Positions 6,684 through 14,696 are shown, numbered from the stretch's first letter. The stretch is 15,999 bases of DNA from JANNAT01 sp031422555 (GCA_031422555.1 JANPLZ010000048.1:1-15999), one strand, 5' to 3'. Notes: a model not told the origin generated them from the sequence alone. A program made the numbers and translations.

Positions 6684-8705
6684 ATGCAGGGTTTGGTGGC
6701 AGGCGTTGATGTTGGCGGCACCTTCACCGATCTGGTGATCCTTGATCCGCAAAATGGCGCAGTGCGCGTGGCCAAAGTGCCTACTACTTTGCCAAATCAG
6801 GCCGATGGCGTCATGGCGGCGTTCGATATGGCCGGTGTTAAGCTGTCCGATGTTGATTTAATTGTGCATGGCACCACCACGACGACCAACGCGGTGTTGG
6901 AACGAAATCTGTGCAAAACCGGCCTCATCACCACGCAGGGGTTTCGGGATGTGCTGGAATTGGGCAGACGCACCCGGCCAAACGCCTATGGCATGACCGG
7001 GCGGTTCATCCCCGTCATTCCGCGCGATTTGCGGCTGGAAGTGCCCGAGCGTACCGATGCTTTGGGCCGAATAGTCACTGTTTTGGATGAAGATGCGCTG
7101 CGGCTGGCGATTATCCACCTGCGCGATATGGGCTGTGAAAGTCTGGTCATCCACTTTTTGCACGCTTATGCCAATCCGGCCCACGAACTGCGCGCCGCAG
7201 CCATTGCCGCCAGCCTTTGGCCCAACGACTACATCACCACCGGCCATTCCCTGTTGTCGGAAAGTCGCGAGTTTGAACGCGGTGTGACGGCGGCGGTGAA
7301 CGCCTCGGTGCAGCCTTTGTTGCAGCGCTATGTGGCGCGGCTGGCGGGTGAGTTGAAATCCCGCGGTTATGCCAGCGATCTGCTGGTGATGAACGGCAAT
7401 GGCGGCATGGTGGCGGCCGACAAAGTATCGCAAGAAGCGGTGAAAACCGTGATGTCCGGCCCAGCGTCGGGGGTGATGGCGGCGCTGGCCACCGGGCGGC
7501 GGGCCGGAATGTTGAACCTGTTGACCTATGATATGGGCGGCACGTCGACGGATGTGGCGATGATCAAGGGCGGTCGCGCGCCGGTCTCGAACGAGATCGA
7601 GATTGAGTATGCCATGCCGATCCATGTGCCAATGGTTGACGTGCGCACAGTTGGCGCGGGCGGCGGGTCGATTGCGCGGGTCGATGCGGGCGGCATGCTG
7701 CGGGTTGGACCGGAAAGTGCGGGGTCGGTGCCGGGGCCCGTTTGCTATGGGCGCGGCGGCACTAAGGTAACGATTTCAGACGCTAACCTGCTGTTGGGTC
7801 GGCTGCCCGCGGCCCGGTTTGGCGCGGCGTCAGAGGCAGCACGGGCCGCGATGACCGATCAGATCGCCGGGCCATTGGGCCTGTCGGTGGAACAGGCGGC
7901 ACAGGCGATCTTGCGGGTCGCCAACACCCATATGGCCGGAGCGATCCGCATGGTGTCGATCAGCATGGGCGCCGATCCGCGCGATTTTGCGCTGTTTGCC
8001 TTTGGCGGCGCGGGGCCGCTGCATGCCGTGGCTTTGGCGCAGGAATTGTCGATACCGCAAGTGTTGATTCCGGCGCGGCCGGGCCTGACCAACGCGCTGG
8101 GTTGTGTGGTTGCCGATCTGCGCCACGACTTTGTGCGCACCATTAACAAACCGTTGGACAGCGTTGTCTTGGCCGATGTTCACCAGATTATCGCCGCGCA
8201 GGAATTGGCTGGGCGGCGCGCCATTGCGATGGAAAAAATAGCGCTGGACGGGGTCGAGGCCGAATATTCGGCGGATATGCAATTTATCGGCCAAACCCAT
8301 CTTTTGCGGATCGCCTTGCCACACGCCACCCCCAGCCGTGCCGATCTGCAATCGCTGTTTGAAACCGCATACCATGCGCGGTTTCGGGTAGAATTGCCGT
8401 CAATCCGGGCAAATTTGGTTAATCTGAACACCTCTGTGACCGGACGGCGGCCTGCGCTGGATTTAAGTCGGCTTATTGACCCATCTGGCCGCACAGAGAC
8501 GGTTGTTGCCAAAGAAACCCGCACGGTTTGGTTCGACGGCTGGGTCGAAACGCCGGTGTATTGGCGCGATCAACTACCTGCGGTGATGACGCTGACGGGT
8601 CCGGCCATCATCGAGCAGATGGACACAACCACGATTATCGAGCCGGGCTGCACCGTGACGGCGGACGGTGATGGAAATCTTGTCATAGGGGTGGGCCATG
8701 CTTGA
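6684..8705 (+). CDS. hyuA: hydantoinase/oxoprolinase family protein, subunit A (HyuA)
   Basis: This is a 673-residue cytoplasmic ATP-dependent enzyme subunit of the N-methylhydantoinase A/5-oxoprolinase/acetone carboxylase family. Phosphate-binding motifs of the actin-like ATPase fold are visible: DVGGTFTD (9-16), VHGTTTTTNAVLER (61-74), DMGGTSTD (283-290), GAGGGS (324-329) and FGGAGPLHA (440-448). Family members phosphorylate a cyclic amide or ketone substrate before hydrolysis or carboxylation. With a HyuB partner the likely chemistry is ATP-dependent opening of a hydantoin, lactam (5-oxoproline or caprolactam type) or similar ring; the substrate is not deducible here. Length is normal for the separate A subunit. 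The ATG follows the LivF-like TGA with no gap, and the 3' end overlaps hyuB by 8 bases, so A and B subunits are made together. Confidence 0.9.
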   Translation: MQGLVAGVDVGGTFTDLVILDPQNGAVRVAKVPTTLPNQADGVMAAFDMAGVKLSDVDLIVHGTTTTTNAVLERNLCKTGLITTQGFRDVLELGRRTRPNAYGMTGRFIPVIPRDLRLEVPERTDALGRIVTVLDEDALRLAIIHLRDMGCESLVIHFLHAYANPAHELRAAAIAASLWPNDYITTGHSLLSESREFERGVTAAVNASVQPLLQRYVARLAGELKSRGYASDLLVMNGNGGMVAADKVSQEAVKTVMSGPASGVMAALATGRRAGMLNLLTYDMGGTSTDVAMIKGGRAPVSNEIEIEYAMPIHVPMVDVRTVGAGGGSIARVDAGGMLRVGPESAGSVPGPVCYGRGGTKVTISDANLLLGRLPAARFGAASEAARAAMTDQIAGPLGLSVEQAAQAILRVANTHMAGAIRMVSISMGADPRDFALFAFGGAGPLHAVALAQELSIPQVLIPARPGLTNALGCVVADLRHDFVRTINKPLDSVVLADVHQIIAAQELAGRRAIAMEKIALDGVEAEYSADMQFIGQTHLLRIALPHATPSRADLQSLFETAYHARFRVELPSIRANLVNLNTSVTGRRPALDLSRLIDPSGRTETVVAKETRTVWFDGWVETPVYWRDQLPAVMTLTGPAIIEQMDTTTIIEPGCTVTADGDGNLVIGVGHA

Positions 8706-10383
8706 TCCTGTCACTTTGGCCGTCATCCAAGCCGGTCTGCAGCAGGTCTGCGACGAGATGGACCTGACGTTTTCGCGCGCCGCGTTTTCGCCAGTGATCG
8801 CCGAGGCGAATGACCGCTCGGACGGGATTTATGCCGCGACCGACGGCGCGCTGATTGCCCAAGGGTCGCAAGGCCTGCCGGTGTTTGTCGGCGTGATGCA
8901 GTTTTCCACCGGCAAAATTATCGAACGCATTGCGTCGGGCGAAACGGCGGCCCCGGAGCCGGGCGATATTTACATCGTCAACGATCCCTATCTGGGCGGC
9001 ACGCATTTGATGGATGTGCGCTTTGCGATGCCGTTTTGGCGGGGAGGTCAGATTATGTGCTGGCTGTCGAACACCGGGCATTGGCCCGATACCGGCGGGT
9101 CGGTGCCGGGTGGGTTTTCCGCCAGTGCGATATCGGCAGAACAGGAAGGGCTGCGCATCCCACCGGTCAAGCTGTTCAAACGCGGCCAGATCGACCGGGA
9201 AATCTGGCAGATGATTTGCGCGAACATCCGGGTTTCGGAACAACGGATCGGCGATGTGCAGGCCCAGGCCGGGGCGCTGTTGGTGGGGGCGGAACGGTTA
9301 ACCGGATTGCTGAACCGCTATGGTGACGCGGTGGTGGCCGAAGCGATTGCTACGATGCGCGCGCTGGCAGCGCGGCAAATGCGGGCCATGATAGGGTCGA
9401 TTCCGCATGGCGCGTTCACCGCAAAGGCGTTTGTCGACAGCGACGGCGTCGTGAACGAACCGCTGACCATCGCGCTGCGGATCGAACGGCGGGACCACGG
9501 GTTACAGTTTGATTTCACCGGGTCATCGCCACCTTGCAAAGGCCCGATGAATTCGGTGCGCGCAACAACGCTGTCATCGGTTTATCTGGCGATGCGGCAT
9601 ATTTTTCCCGATGTGCCCATTTCGGCCGGCGCGTTTGAGCCGTTGTTGGTGATCGGAATCGCGGGGACGTTTCTGGATGCCCAATACCCGCGCCCGGTGT
9701 CTGGCTGTGCCGCCGAAGTGTCGCAGCGCATTGCCGAAGCGGTGTTTGCCGCGTTGGTGCAGGCGATCCCCGCGTTGGTGACGGCGGCCCCGGCGGGCAC
9801 CAGCGGCAATTTTGGTCTGGGCGGGCATGATCCCGAAAAGGGCCGCGATTATGTGATGTATCAAATCTCGGGCGGCGGCTATGGCGGCAATATTGACCAT
9901 GATGGCCTGACCAATGGCTGCTCTACAATTGGCATTTCAAAAGCCCCGCCGATTGAGATTATGGAGCAGAACTATCCGATCCTGTATCGGCGCTATGCGA
10001 TCCACGAAGGTTCGGGCGGGGCGGGGCAACAGCGCGGCGGGTTCGGTTTGGATTATGAAATTGAACTGTTGCGTGGCGATGCGCGGGCGTCTTTTGTGAT
10101 GGATCATGGCAGGTTCGGGCCGCAGGGCGCGCTGGGGGGCTGCGATGGCGCCGTGAACCGGGTAGACATCACCCGTAGCGGCGAAACCTTTGTGCCCGAA
10201 CATCTGTCCAAGGCCCAAGACATCGCCCTGCAGCCCGGAGACCGCGTGCGGGTGCGCACGCCGGGGGGTGGCGGCTATGGCGACCCTGCGCTGCGCGATC
10301 CGAAATTGGTGGCCGAAGATGTGCGATTGGGGCGCTATGCTGCGGGTCAGGCGGCCCTGCTTTTTGGCGGTAAACTACCCTAA
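8698..10383 (+). CDS. hyuB: hydantoinase/oxoprolinase family protein, subunit B (HyuB)
   Basis: This is the 561-residue partner of HyuA. Family motifs in order are EANDRSDG (36-43), NDPYLGGTHLMDV (95-107), NTGHWPDTGGSVPGG (125-139), FDFTGSSPP in the middle, and a glycine-rich C-terminus (RTPGGGGYGDP). By analogy with structurally studied homologues, D39/D42, H103, D106 and H128 are candidates for the metal-binding active site that hydrolyses the phosphorylated intermediate; this assignment is inference. The ATG overlaps the hyuA stop by 8 bases, with a G-rich ribosome-binding-like stretch just before it. It is the last gene of the plus-strand operon. No hydantoin racemase or carbamoylase gene follows; instead, a converging gene begins 3 bases after the stop. 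Confidence 0.9.
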   Translation: MLDPVTLAVIQAGLQQVCDEMDLTFSRAAFSPVIAEANDRSDGIYAATDGALIAQGSQGLPVFVGVMQFSTGKIIERIASGETAAPEPGDIYIVNDPYLGGTHLMDVRFAMPFWRGGQIMCWLSNTGHWPDTGGSVPGGFSASAISAEQEGLRIPPVKLFKRGQIDREIWQMICANIRVSEQRIGDVQAQAGALLVGAERLTGLLNRYGDAVVAEAIATMRALAARQMRAMIGSIPHGAFTAKAFVDSDGVVNEPLTIALRIERRDHGLQFDFTGSSPPCKGPMNSVRATTLSSVYLAMRHIFPDVPISAGAFEPLLVIGIAGTFLDAQYPRPVSGCAAEVSQRIAEAVFAALVQAIPALVTAAPAGTSGNFGLGGHDPEKGRDYVMYQISGGGYGGNIDHDGLTNGCSTIGISKAPPIEIMEQNYPILYRRYAIHEGSGGAGQQRGGFGLDYEIELLRGDARASFVMDHGRFGPQGALGGCDGAVNRVDITRSGETFVPEHLSKAQDIALQPGDRVRVRTPGGGGYGDPALRDPKLVAEDVRLGRYAAGQAALLFGGKLP

Positions 10384-10386
10384 AGG

Positions 10387-11046
10387 CTATGCGCCAAGTG
10401 CCACCAAAGTAACGCATTCCAGTTGGGTCAAACGGTGGTGAACCTGAACCGGTTCGCCGTGCAATTCCATCCGCAGGTGATCCGCCGCCATCTCTGTCAG
10501 CACAATATCCAGAAAGGCAGGAATGGTGTCTGAATGCGCATACAGAGCCTTAAAAAGAGCCTCTTTGGCCGAAAACACCAATGTCAGAAAACTGGCAAAG
10601 GGCAGGTTTGGCGGGCAAAGCTGGGCCTCGGCGTTACCGATAATCTCACCGCGCAATTTTTGCGCCAAATCGTCCGCCATCACGGTTTCGCAATCCACAC
10701 CAACCGTCCGGTGAACCAGTGACACCACCGCGATGGCCCGGCTATCCGAATGGCTGATCGAGCCTGCAACACCGGCTGGCCACACCGGAGCCCGGCCGTT
10801 TCTGCCAACATGAACCGCCTGCCCTGCGGCCCGAAGTGCCAAGGCTGCACAAAGGCGGCCCGCCAGATACTCGGACCGCCGCTTTGGCACGGCGGTCATC
10901 AAATCATCGGGCAGGGTGATTTCCAGACGGCCCAAAGGATCGGCAGAGGTTGTCAAAGTCATCGCTTGGCTGATCGAAAAACGTCCCTCACGCCAAAACA
11001 GGCCGGGAATGTCAAACGGACAGTGGCTGCTGATTTCAGAGATCAT
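10387..11046 (-). CDS. 4'-phosphopantetheinyl transferase, EntD/Sfp type
   Basis: This 219-residue enzyme transfers phosphopantetheine from CoA to a serine of carrier proteins (ACP or PCP), converting apo to holo form. Recognisable elements are RRSEYLAGRLCA (56-67), GRNGRAPVWP (81-90), GSISHSD (95-101), the Mg-binding GVDCE (116-120, D118 and E120) and FSAKEALFKALY (158-169, with E162). This order matches the EntD-like group that often serves siderophore or secondary-metabolite synthesis. The start is taken at ATG 11046, overlapping the end of dppF by 11 bases; an open extension to 11112 would lie within dppF and adds atypical residues. The sequence around GVDCE has Cys where Ile or Val is common. 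No carrier protein, NRPS or PKS gene is present in the window, so the target is unknown. Confidence 0.88.
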   Translation of the reverse strand: MISEISSHCPFDIPGLFWREGRFSISQAMTLTTSADPLGRLEITLPDDLMTAVPKRRSEYLAGRLCAALALRAAGQAVHVGRNGRAPVWPAGVAGSISHSDSRAIAVVSLVHRTVGVDCETVMADDLAQKLRGEIIGNAEAQLCPPNLPFASFLTLVFSAKEALFKALYAHSDTIPAFLDIVLTEMAADHLRMELHGEPVQVHHRLTQLECVTLVALGA

Positions 11047-11875
11047 GGCGCATGGCGCGGCGCTGCACCCGCGCGCGGATACTGGCCACATCTGATTGTG
11101 GCGTGGCGGCAAACAAGGTGCGGGTGTAAGCGTGTTGTGGGTTGGTAAACACGGCGTCGCGGCTGCCGGATTCCACCACTTCGCCTTGATACATCACCAT
11201 CACATGATCGGCGATATAGCGCACGACCGACAGATCATGGCTGATGAACACATAAGTCAGGTTAAACTCGTCTTGCAAATCCGCCAGCAGGTTCAAAACC
11301 TGCGCCTGCACCGACAGATCAAGCGCCGAGACCGGCTCATCCAGCACCAACAGTTGCGGGTTCACCATCAACGCGCGGGCAATGGCCAATCGCTGACGCT
11401 GCCCGCCGGAAAACATATGCGGATAGCGGTTAAAATGTTCGGGGAGCAAGTTGACCTTTTGCAACATGCCCAGCGCCAGCTCACGGCGTTCGGCGGCTGT
11501 GTGATCGGTGTTCAACAATAACTGTTCCATCAGCATGTCGCCCACCTTTTGGCGCGGATTCAGGCTGCCATAGGGGTTTTGGAACACGATCTGCACTTTG
11601 CGCCGCACTTCGCGCGGCAACGCCGCTGTGCCAATGGCAATCGCCTGACCATCCAGCAGCAATTCGCCCGAACTGGCCGGGTCAATCAGCGTGATGATGC
11701 GGGCCAGCGTGGATTTCCCACAGCCGCTTTCGCCAACAATGGCCAGCGTTTGGCCGCGCTGAACGGCAAAGCTGATGCCTTTCAGCGCCTGCACGGATTT
11801 GGCACGGGCAAACAATCCGCCACCCGAGGCATAATTGCGGGTGATATTGCGGCCTTCCAGCACTGGAACCGTCAT
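11036..11875 (-). CDS. dppF: dipeptide ABC transporter ATP-binding protein DppF
   Basis: This is a cytoplasmic ATPase subunit of the dipeptide importer, 279 residues. Walker A is GESGCGKST (48-56), Q-loop VFQNPYGSLNPR (97-108), signature FSGGQRQR (155-162), Walker B LLVLDEP (175-181) and switch histidine H213 in SHDLSVV. The NPYGSLNPR and RYPHMFSGG stretches closely match E. coli DppF as I recall it. The protein ends soon after the ATPQ segment and lacks the cysteine-rich C-terminal oligo_HPY extension of longer homologues. Its ATG overlaps the dppD stop by 4 bases (ATGA), and its 3' end overlaps the phosphopantetheinyl transferase gene by 11 bases. It should dimerise with DppD below the DppB/DppC channel. 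Confidence 0.9.
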   Translation of the reverse strand: MTVPVLEGRNITRNYASGGGLFARAKSVQALKGISFAVQRGQTLAIVGESGCGKSTLARIITLIDPASSGELLLDGQAIAIGTAALPREVRRKVQIVFQNPYGSLNPRQKVGDMLMEQLLLNTDHTAAERRELALGMLQKVNLLPEHFNRYPHMFSGGQRQRLAIARALMVNPQLLVLDEPVSALDLSVQAQVLNLLADLQDEFNLTYVFISHDLSVVRYIADHVMVMYQGEVVESGSRDAVFTNPQHAYTRTLFAATPQSDVASIRARVQRRAMRHDL

Positions 11876-12726
11876 GGCGCAACCCCGCTTTGTGCATCCA
11901 GATCACGCATGAAATCGGCCACGGTGGTCAGCCGTTTGCCGGTGGCGTTTTCGGGCAGGGCCGACAACAAAGCGCGGGTATAGGGGTTTTGCGGGGACTG
12001 AAACAGTGACAGCACATCCGCCTCTTCCATTTTGCGGCCCTTGTATTGCACGATGACCCGATCCGCCGTTTCGGCCACAACGCCCATATCATGCGTGATC
12101 ATGATCAGCGCCATATCTTGGGTGATCTGTAAATCGCACAGCAGATCAAGGATCTGCTTTTGAATGGTGACGTCCAATGCCGTTGTCGGCTCATCCGCGA
12201 TCAGCAGTTTCGGGTTGCAGGCGATGGCGATGGCGATCATCACGCGCTGGCATTGGCCGCCCGACATCTGATGCGGATAAGATTGCAGCCGGTCTGCCGG
12301 GTTGGGAATGCCAACGGCGGTGAACAATTCAACCGCACGGGCATGGGCGTCGGCGCGTGACAGGCCAAGATGCTGACGCAGCACCTCTTGCAACTGAAAT
12401 CCCACGGTAAAGCAGGGATTCAGGCTGGCCATCGGTTCTTGAAAGATCATCGAAATTTCCCGCCCGATGATGCGGCGTTTGGCAGCGGCGGGCAAAGCCA
12501 ACAGGTCTTGGCCGTTAAAAGACATCTCATCCGCCGTCACGGTCGCGGTGGGCGGCAGCAGGCCCATCACCGCCAGCATTGCCACCGATTTGCCCGACCC
12601 GCTTTCACCAACAATCGCCAGCACTTCGCGCGGCGCAATCGCCAGATCAATGCCATCGACGGCCTTGAACGGCCCGGCAGAAGTATCAAAGGTTACCGTC
12701 AGATTGCGGATTGTCAGCAGGGCCAT
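11872..12726 (-). CDS. dppD: dipeptide ABC transporter ATP-binding protein DppD
   Basis: This is the second ATPase of the dipeptide importer, 284 residues. Walker A is GESGSGKS (40-47), Q-loop IFQEPMASLNP (94-104), signature MSGGQCQR (154-161), Walker B LLIADEP (174-180) and switch histidine H212 in ITHDMGVV. The EPMASLNP and ADEPTTALDVTIQ stretches are typical of DppD/OppD. The usual C-terminal cysteine-containing oligo_HPY region is missing: after SALPEN only about 28 residues remain and none is Cys. The ATG lies 3 bases after the dppC stop. The stop codon overlaps the dppF ATG, so the short C-terminus looks original rather than the result of a frameshift. Confidence 0.9.
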   Translation of the reverse strand: MALLTIRNLTVTFDTSAGPFKAVDGIDLAIAPREVLAIVGESGSGKSVAMLAVMGLLPPTATVTADEMSFNGQDLLALPAAAKRRIIGREISMIFQEPMASLNPCFTVGFQLQEVLRQHLGLSRADAHARAVELFTAVGIPNPADRLQSYPHQMSGGQCQRVMIAIAIACNPKLLIADEPTTALDVTIQKQILDLLCDLQITQDMALIMITHDMGVVAETADRVIVQYKGRKMEEADVLSLFQSPQNPYTRALLSALPENATGKRLTTVADFMRDLDAQSGVAP

Positions 12727-12729
12727 GTG

Positions 12730-13617
12730 TCAGCTTCGCTTCAATTTTGGGTCAAGCGCGTCGCGCAAACCGTCGCCGACCAGATTTATCGCCAGCACGG
12801 TGATCAGAATGGCAATGCCGGGAAAGGTCACGACCCACGGCGCACGCAGGATAAATTCGCGCGCCTCGGCCAGCATGGTGCCCCATTCCGGCGTGGGGGG
12901 CTGCGCGCCCATGCCAAGAAATCCCAAAGCGGCGGCATCCAGAATGGCGTTGGAAAAGGACAGTGTGCCCTGCACGATCAGTGGCCCAAGGCAGTTGGGC
13001 AGGATGGTGCGAAACATCAGCCGCAGCTTGCTGGCCCCCGCCACCCGTGCCGCCATCACATATTCGCGGTTCTTTTCGGCCATCACGGCAGCGCGGGTCA
13101 ACCGGGCAAAGTGCGGCTGCAACACCAAGGCAATTGCAATCATCGCGTTTGTCAGGCCGGGGCCAAGAATGGCCACCAACACCAGCGCCAGCAACAGGGA
13201 CGGAAAGGCCAGCACCACATCCATCACCCGCATGATCACCGAATCGACCCAGCCGCCAAAAAACCCGGCAACAAGACCCAGCGCGATGCCCCCCGTCAGC
13301 GCGATGGTCACCACCACCAGCCCGATAAACAGCGAGAACCGCGCGCCAAACAGCAGCCGCGACAGGATATCGCGACCAATCGCATCGGTGCCCAAAAGGT
13401 AAGTGGCACTGCCGCCGTCCAACCACACCGGCGGCACAAGCAGCGCATCACGGGCTTGGGCCGTTGGATCATGCGGCGCGATCAACGGCGCGAAAACCGC
13501 TATCACAATCAAGGCGACAAACACCCAAAGCCCGATCACCGCGCCACGATTTTCACTGAAATAGTGCCAGAATTCGGCAAGCGCATGGGGTGGTTTGTTG
13601 ATCGTGATATCTGCCAT
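12730..13617 (-). CDS. dppC: dipeptide ABC transporter permease DppC
   Basis: This is an inner-membrane permease, 295 residues. The N-terminal cytoplasmic segment and first helix (NRGAVIGLWVFVALIVIAVF) are followed by the periplasmic region ending LLGTDAIGRDILSRLLFGAR, a DppC/OppC hallmark. The EAA coupling motif EYVMAARVAGASKLRLMFRT lies in the second half, followed by LDAAALGFLGMGAQPPTPEWG, also diagnostic, and a final helix before the GDGLRDALDPK tail. Length and order are normal. It begins 8 bases after the dppB stop, with a modest AGG-type ribosome binding site overlapping that stop, and ends 3 bases before dppD. It pairs with DppB to form the translocation path. Confidence 0.92.
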   Translation of the reverse strand: MADITINKPPHALAEFWHYFSENRGAVIGLWVFVALIVIAVFAPLIAPHDPTAQARDALLVPPVWLDGGSATYLLGTDAIGRDILSRLLFGARFSLFIGLVVVTIALTGGIALGLVAGFFGGWVDSVIMRVMDVVLAFPSLLLALVLVAILGPGLTNAMIAIALVLQPHFARLTRAAVMAEKNREYVMAARVAGASKLRLMFRTILPNCLGPLIVQGTLSFSNAILDAAALGFLGMGAQPPTPEWGTMLAEAREFILRAPWVVTFPGIAILITVLAINLVGDGLRDALDPKLKRS

Positions 13618-13625
13618 TTGCGAGC

Positions 13626-14633
13626 CTAACTATGCCGAATACGCGGATTGATCAGCCCATACAGCAGATCAACCGACAGGTTTACAACCATCACAATGCC
13701 CGCGATCAACAACAGCCCACCCTGCACCGACGGGTAATCGCGCCGCGAAATGCTGTCGACCATGGATTTGCCGATGCCGGGCCAGGAAAAGATCGTCTCG
13801 GTCAAAATGGCCCCCGCCATCAGGGTGCCAACTTGCAGCCCGATGGTGGTGATCACTGGAATCAAAGCGTTGCGGAGGGCATGGATGCCAACGACGCGGA
13901 ACGGCGACAATCCTTTGGCGCGGGCAGTGCGGACGTAATCTTCGCCCAACACCTCTAACATCGCCGAGCGTGACTGCCGCGCGATCACCGCCATCGGGAT
14001 GGTGGCCAAAACCACCGTGGGCAGGATCAGATGTGACAGGGCGGATTTGAACGCGCCGGGCTGACCTGACAGAAGGCTGTCGATCAACATAAACCCGGTG
14101 ACGCGGTCAAAGTAAAACATCAGCGATATGCGCCCCGAAACCGGGGTCCAGCCCAGAAAGCCGGAAAAGAAAATGATCAACAACAGGCCCCACCAGAAGA
14201 TCGGCATCGAATAGCCTACCAAAGCCGCCCCCATGCTAATCTGGTCAAACCATGTGCCGCGCTTGATGGCGGCAAAGATGCCCAAGGGGATGCCGACCAG
14301 TGTTGCCAGCAAAATGGCACAAACACCCAGTTCAACTGTGGCGGGGAAAAGCGCCATGAACTCTGCTAACACCGGTTTTTTGGTGACCAAAGAAATGCCT
14401 AAATCGCCATGAAACAGCCGACCGACATAGTCGAAATATTGCTCCCAAATCGGGCGATCAAACCCCAATTGCGACAAAAGCTGTTTGTAACGTTCCGGCG
14501 TAAGGCCCCGTTCGCCCGCCAACAGCAACACCGGATCCCCCGGCAGCACGCGCACAAAGCCAAAAGCCACGATGGTGATGCCAAAGAACGTCGGGATCAG
14601 ATAGGCCAGCTTTCCAAGGATGAATTTAAGCAT
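13626..14633 (-). CDS. dppB: dipeptide ABC transporter permease DppB
   Basis: This is an inner-membrane permease, 335 residues from the ATG at 14633. It is close to E. coli DppB as recalled, including LPGDPVLLLAGERG, GDLGISL, GYSMPIFWWG, TPVSGR, SMLEVLGEDYVRTARAKGL-type EAA motif (here SAMLEVLGEDYVRTARAKG), QVGTLMAGAILTETIFSWPG and the C-terminal NPRIRHS. The frame extends two codons further to a TTG at 14639. The ATG is preferred because AGGAA (14647-14643 on the minus strand) lies 9 bases before it but only 3 before the TTG. It is separated from dppA by an intrinsic terminator hairpin. With DppC it forms the channel for dipeptides; in some bacteria Dpp also imports 5-aminolevulinate or haem, which the sequence cannot distinguish. 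Confidence 0.93.
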   Translation of the reverse strand: MLKFILGKLAYLIPTFFGITIVAFGFVRVLPGDPVLLLAGERGLTPERYKQLLSQLGFDRPIWEQYFDYVGRLFHGDLGISLVTKKPVLAEFMALFPATVELGVCAILLATLVGIPLGIFAAIKRGTWFDQISMGAALVGYSMPIFWWGLLLIIFFSGFLGWTPVSGRISLMFYFDRVTGFMLIDSLLSGQPGAFKSALSHLILPTVVLATIPMAVIARQSRSAMLEVLGEDYVRTARAKGLSPFRVVGIHALRNALIPVITTIGLQVGTLMAGAILTETIFSWPGIGKSMVDSISRRDYPSVQGGLLLIAGIVMVVNLSVDLLYGLINPRIRHS

Positions 14634-14642
14634 GGCCAAAGG

Positions 14643-14647
14643 TTCCT
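14643..14647 (-). promoter_or_regulatory. Shine-Dalgarno site for dppB
   Basis: AGGAA on the minus strand, immediately after the terminator T-run, sits 9 bases before ATG 14633. Its spacing decides between that ATG and the TTG two codons earlier (only 3 bases away). Confidence 0.6.
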
Positions 14648-14648
14648 G

Positions 14649-14679
14649 AAAAAGGGCGCGCCGAAGGCTCCGGCGCGCC
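14649..14679 (-). terminator. intrinsic terminator/attenuator between dppA and dppB
   Basis: Read on the minus strand, CGGCGCGCC and GGCGCGCCG type arms (plus-strand 14671-14679 and 14655-14663) form a perfect 9-bp stem with a 7-base loop. One C and five T follow (14653-14649). It lies 18 bases past the dppA stop. The operon continues directly into dppB, so this is expected to be a partial terminator giving more dppA than dppBCDF transcript. Confidence 0.78.
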
Positions 14680-14696
14680 GTCTTAGCGGTTAAAGA

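Noticed and set aside
10361..10397. Bidirectional terminator between hyuB and the transferase gene
   Set aside because: The stem is only 6 bp with a 22-base loop and no T-run on the relevant sides.
11047..11112. Longer N-terminus for the phosphopantetheinyl transferase
   Set aside because: It lies fully inside dppF and adds 22 residues without family character; ATG 11046 gives a usual length.
12370..13629. Long plus-strand open frame (419 codons) opposite dppC/dppD, plus another at 12467-13402
   Set aside because: The predicted proteins are full of Gln, His, Arg and Pro with no domain character, and they lie exactly antisense to well-recognised dppC and dppD. This is a typical by-product of GC-rich codon bias.
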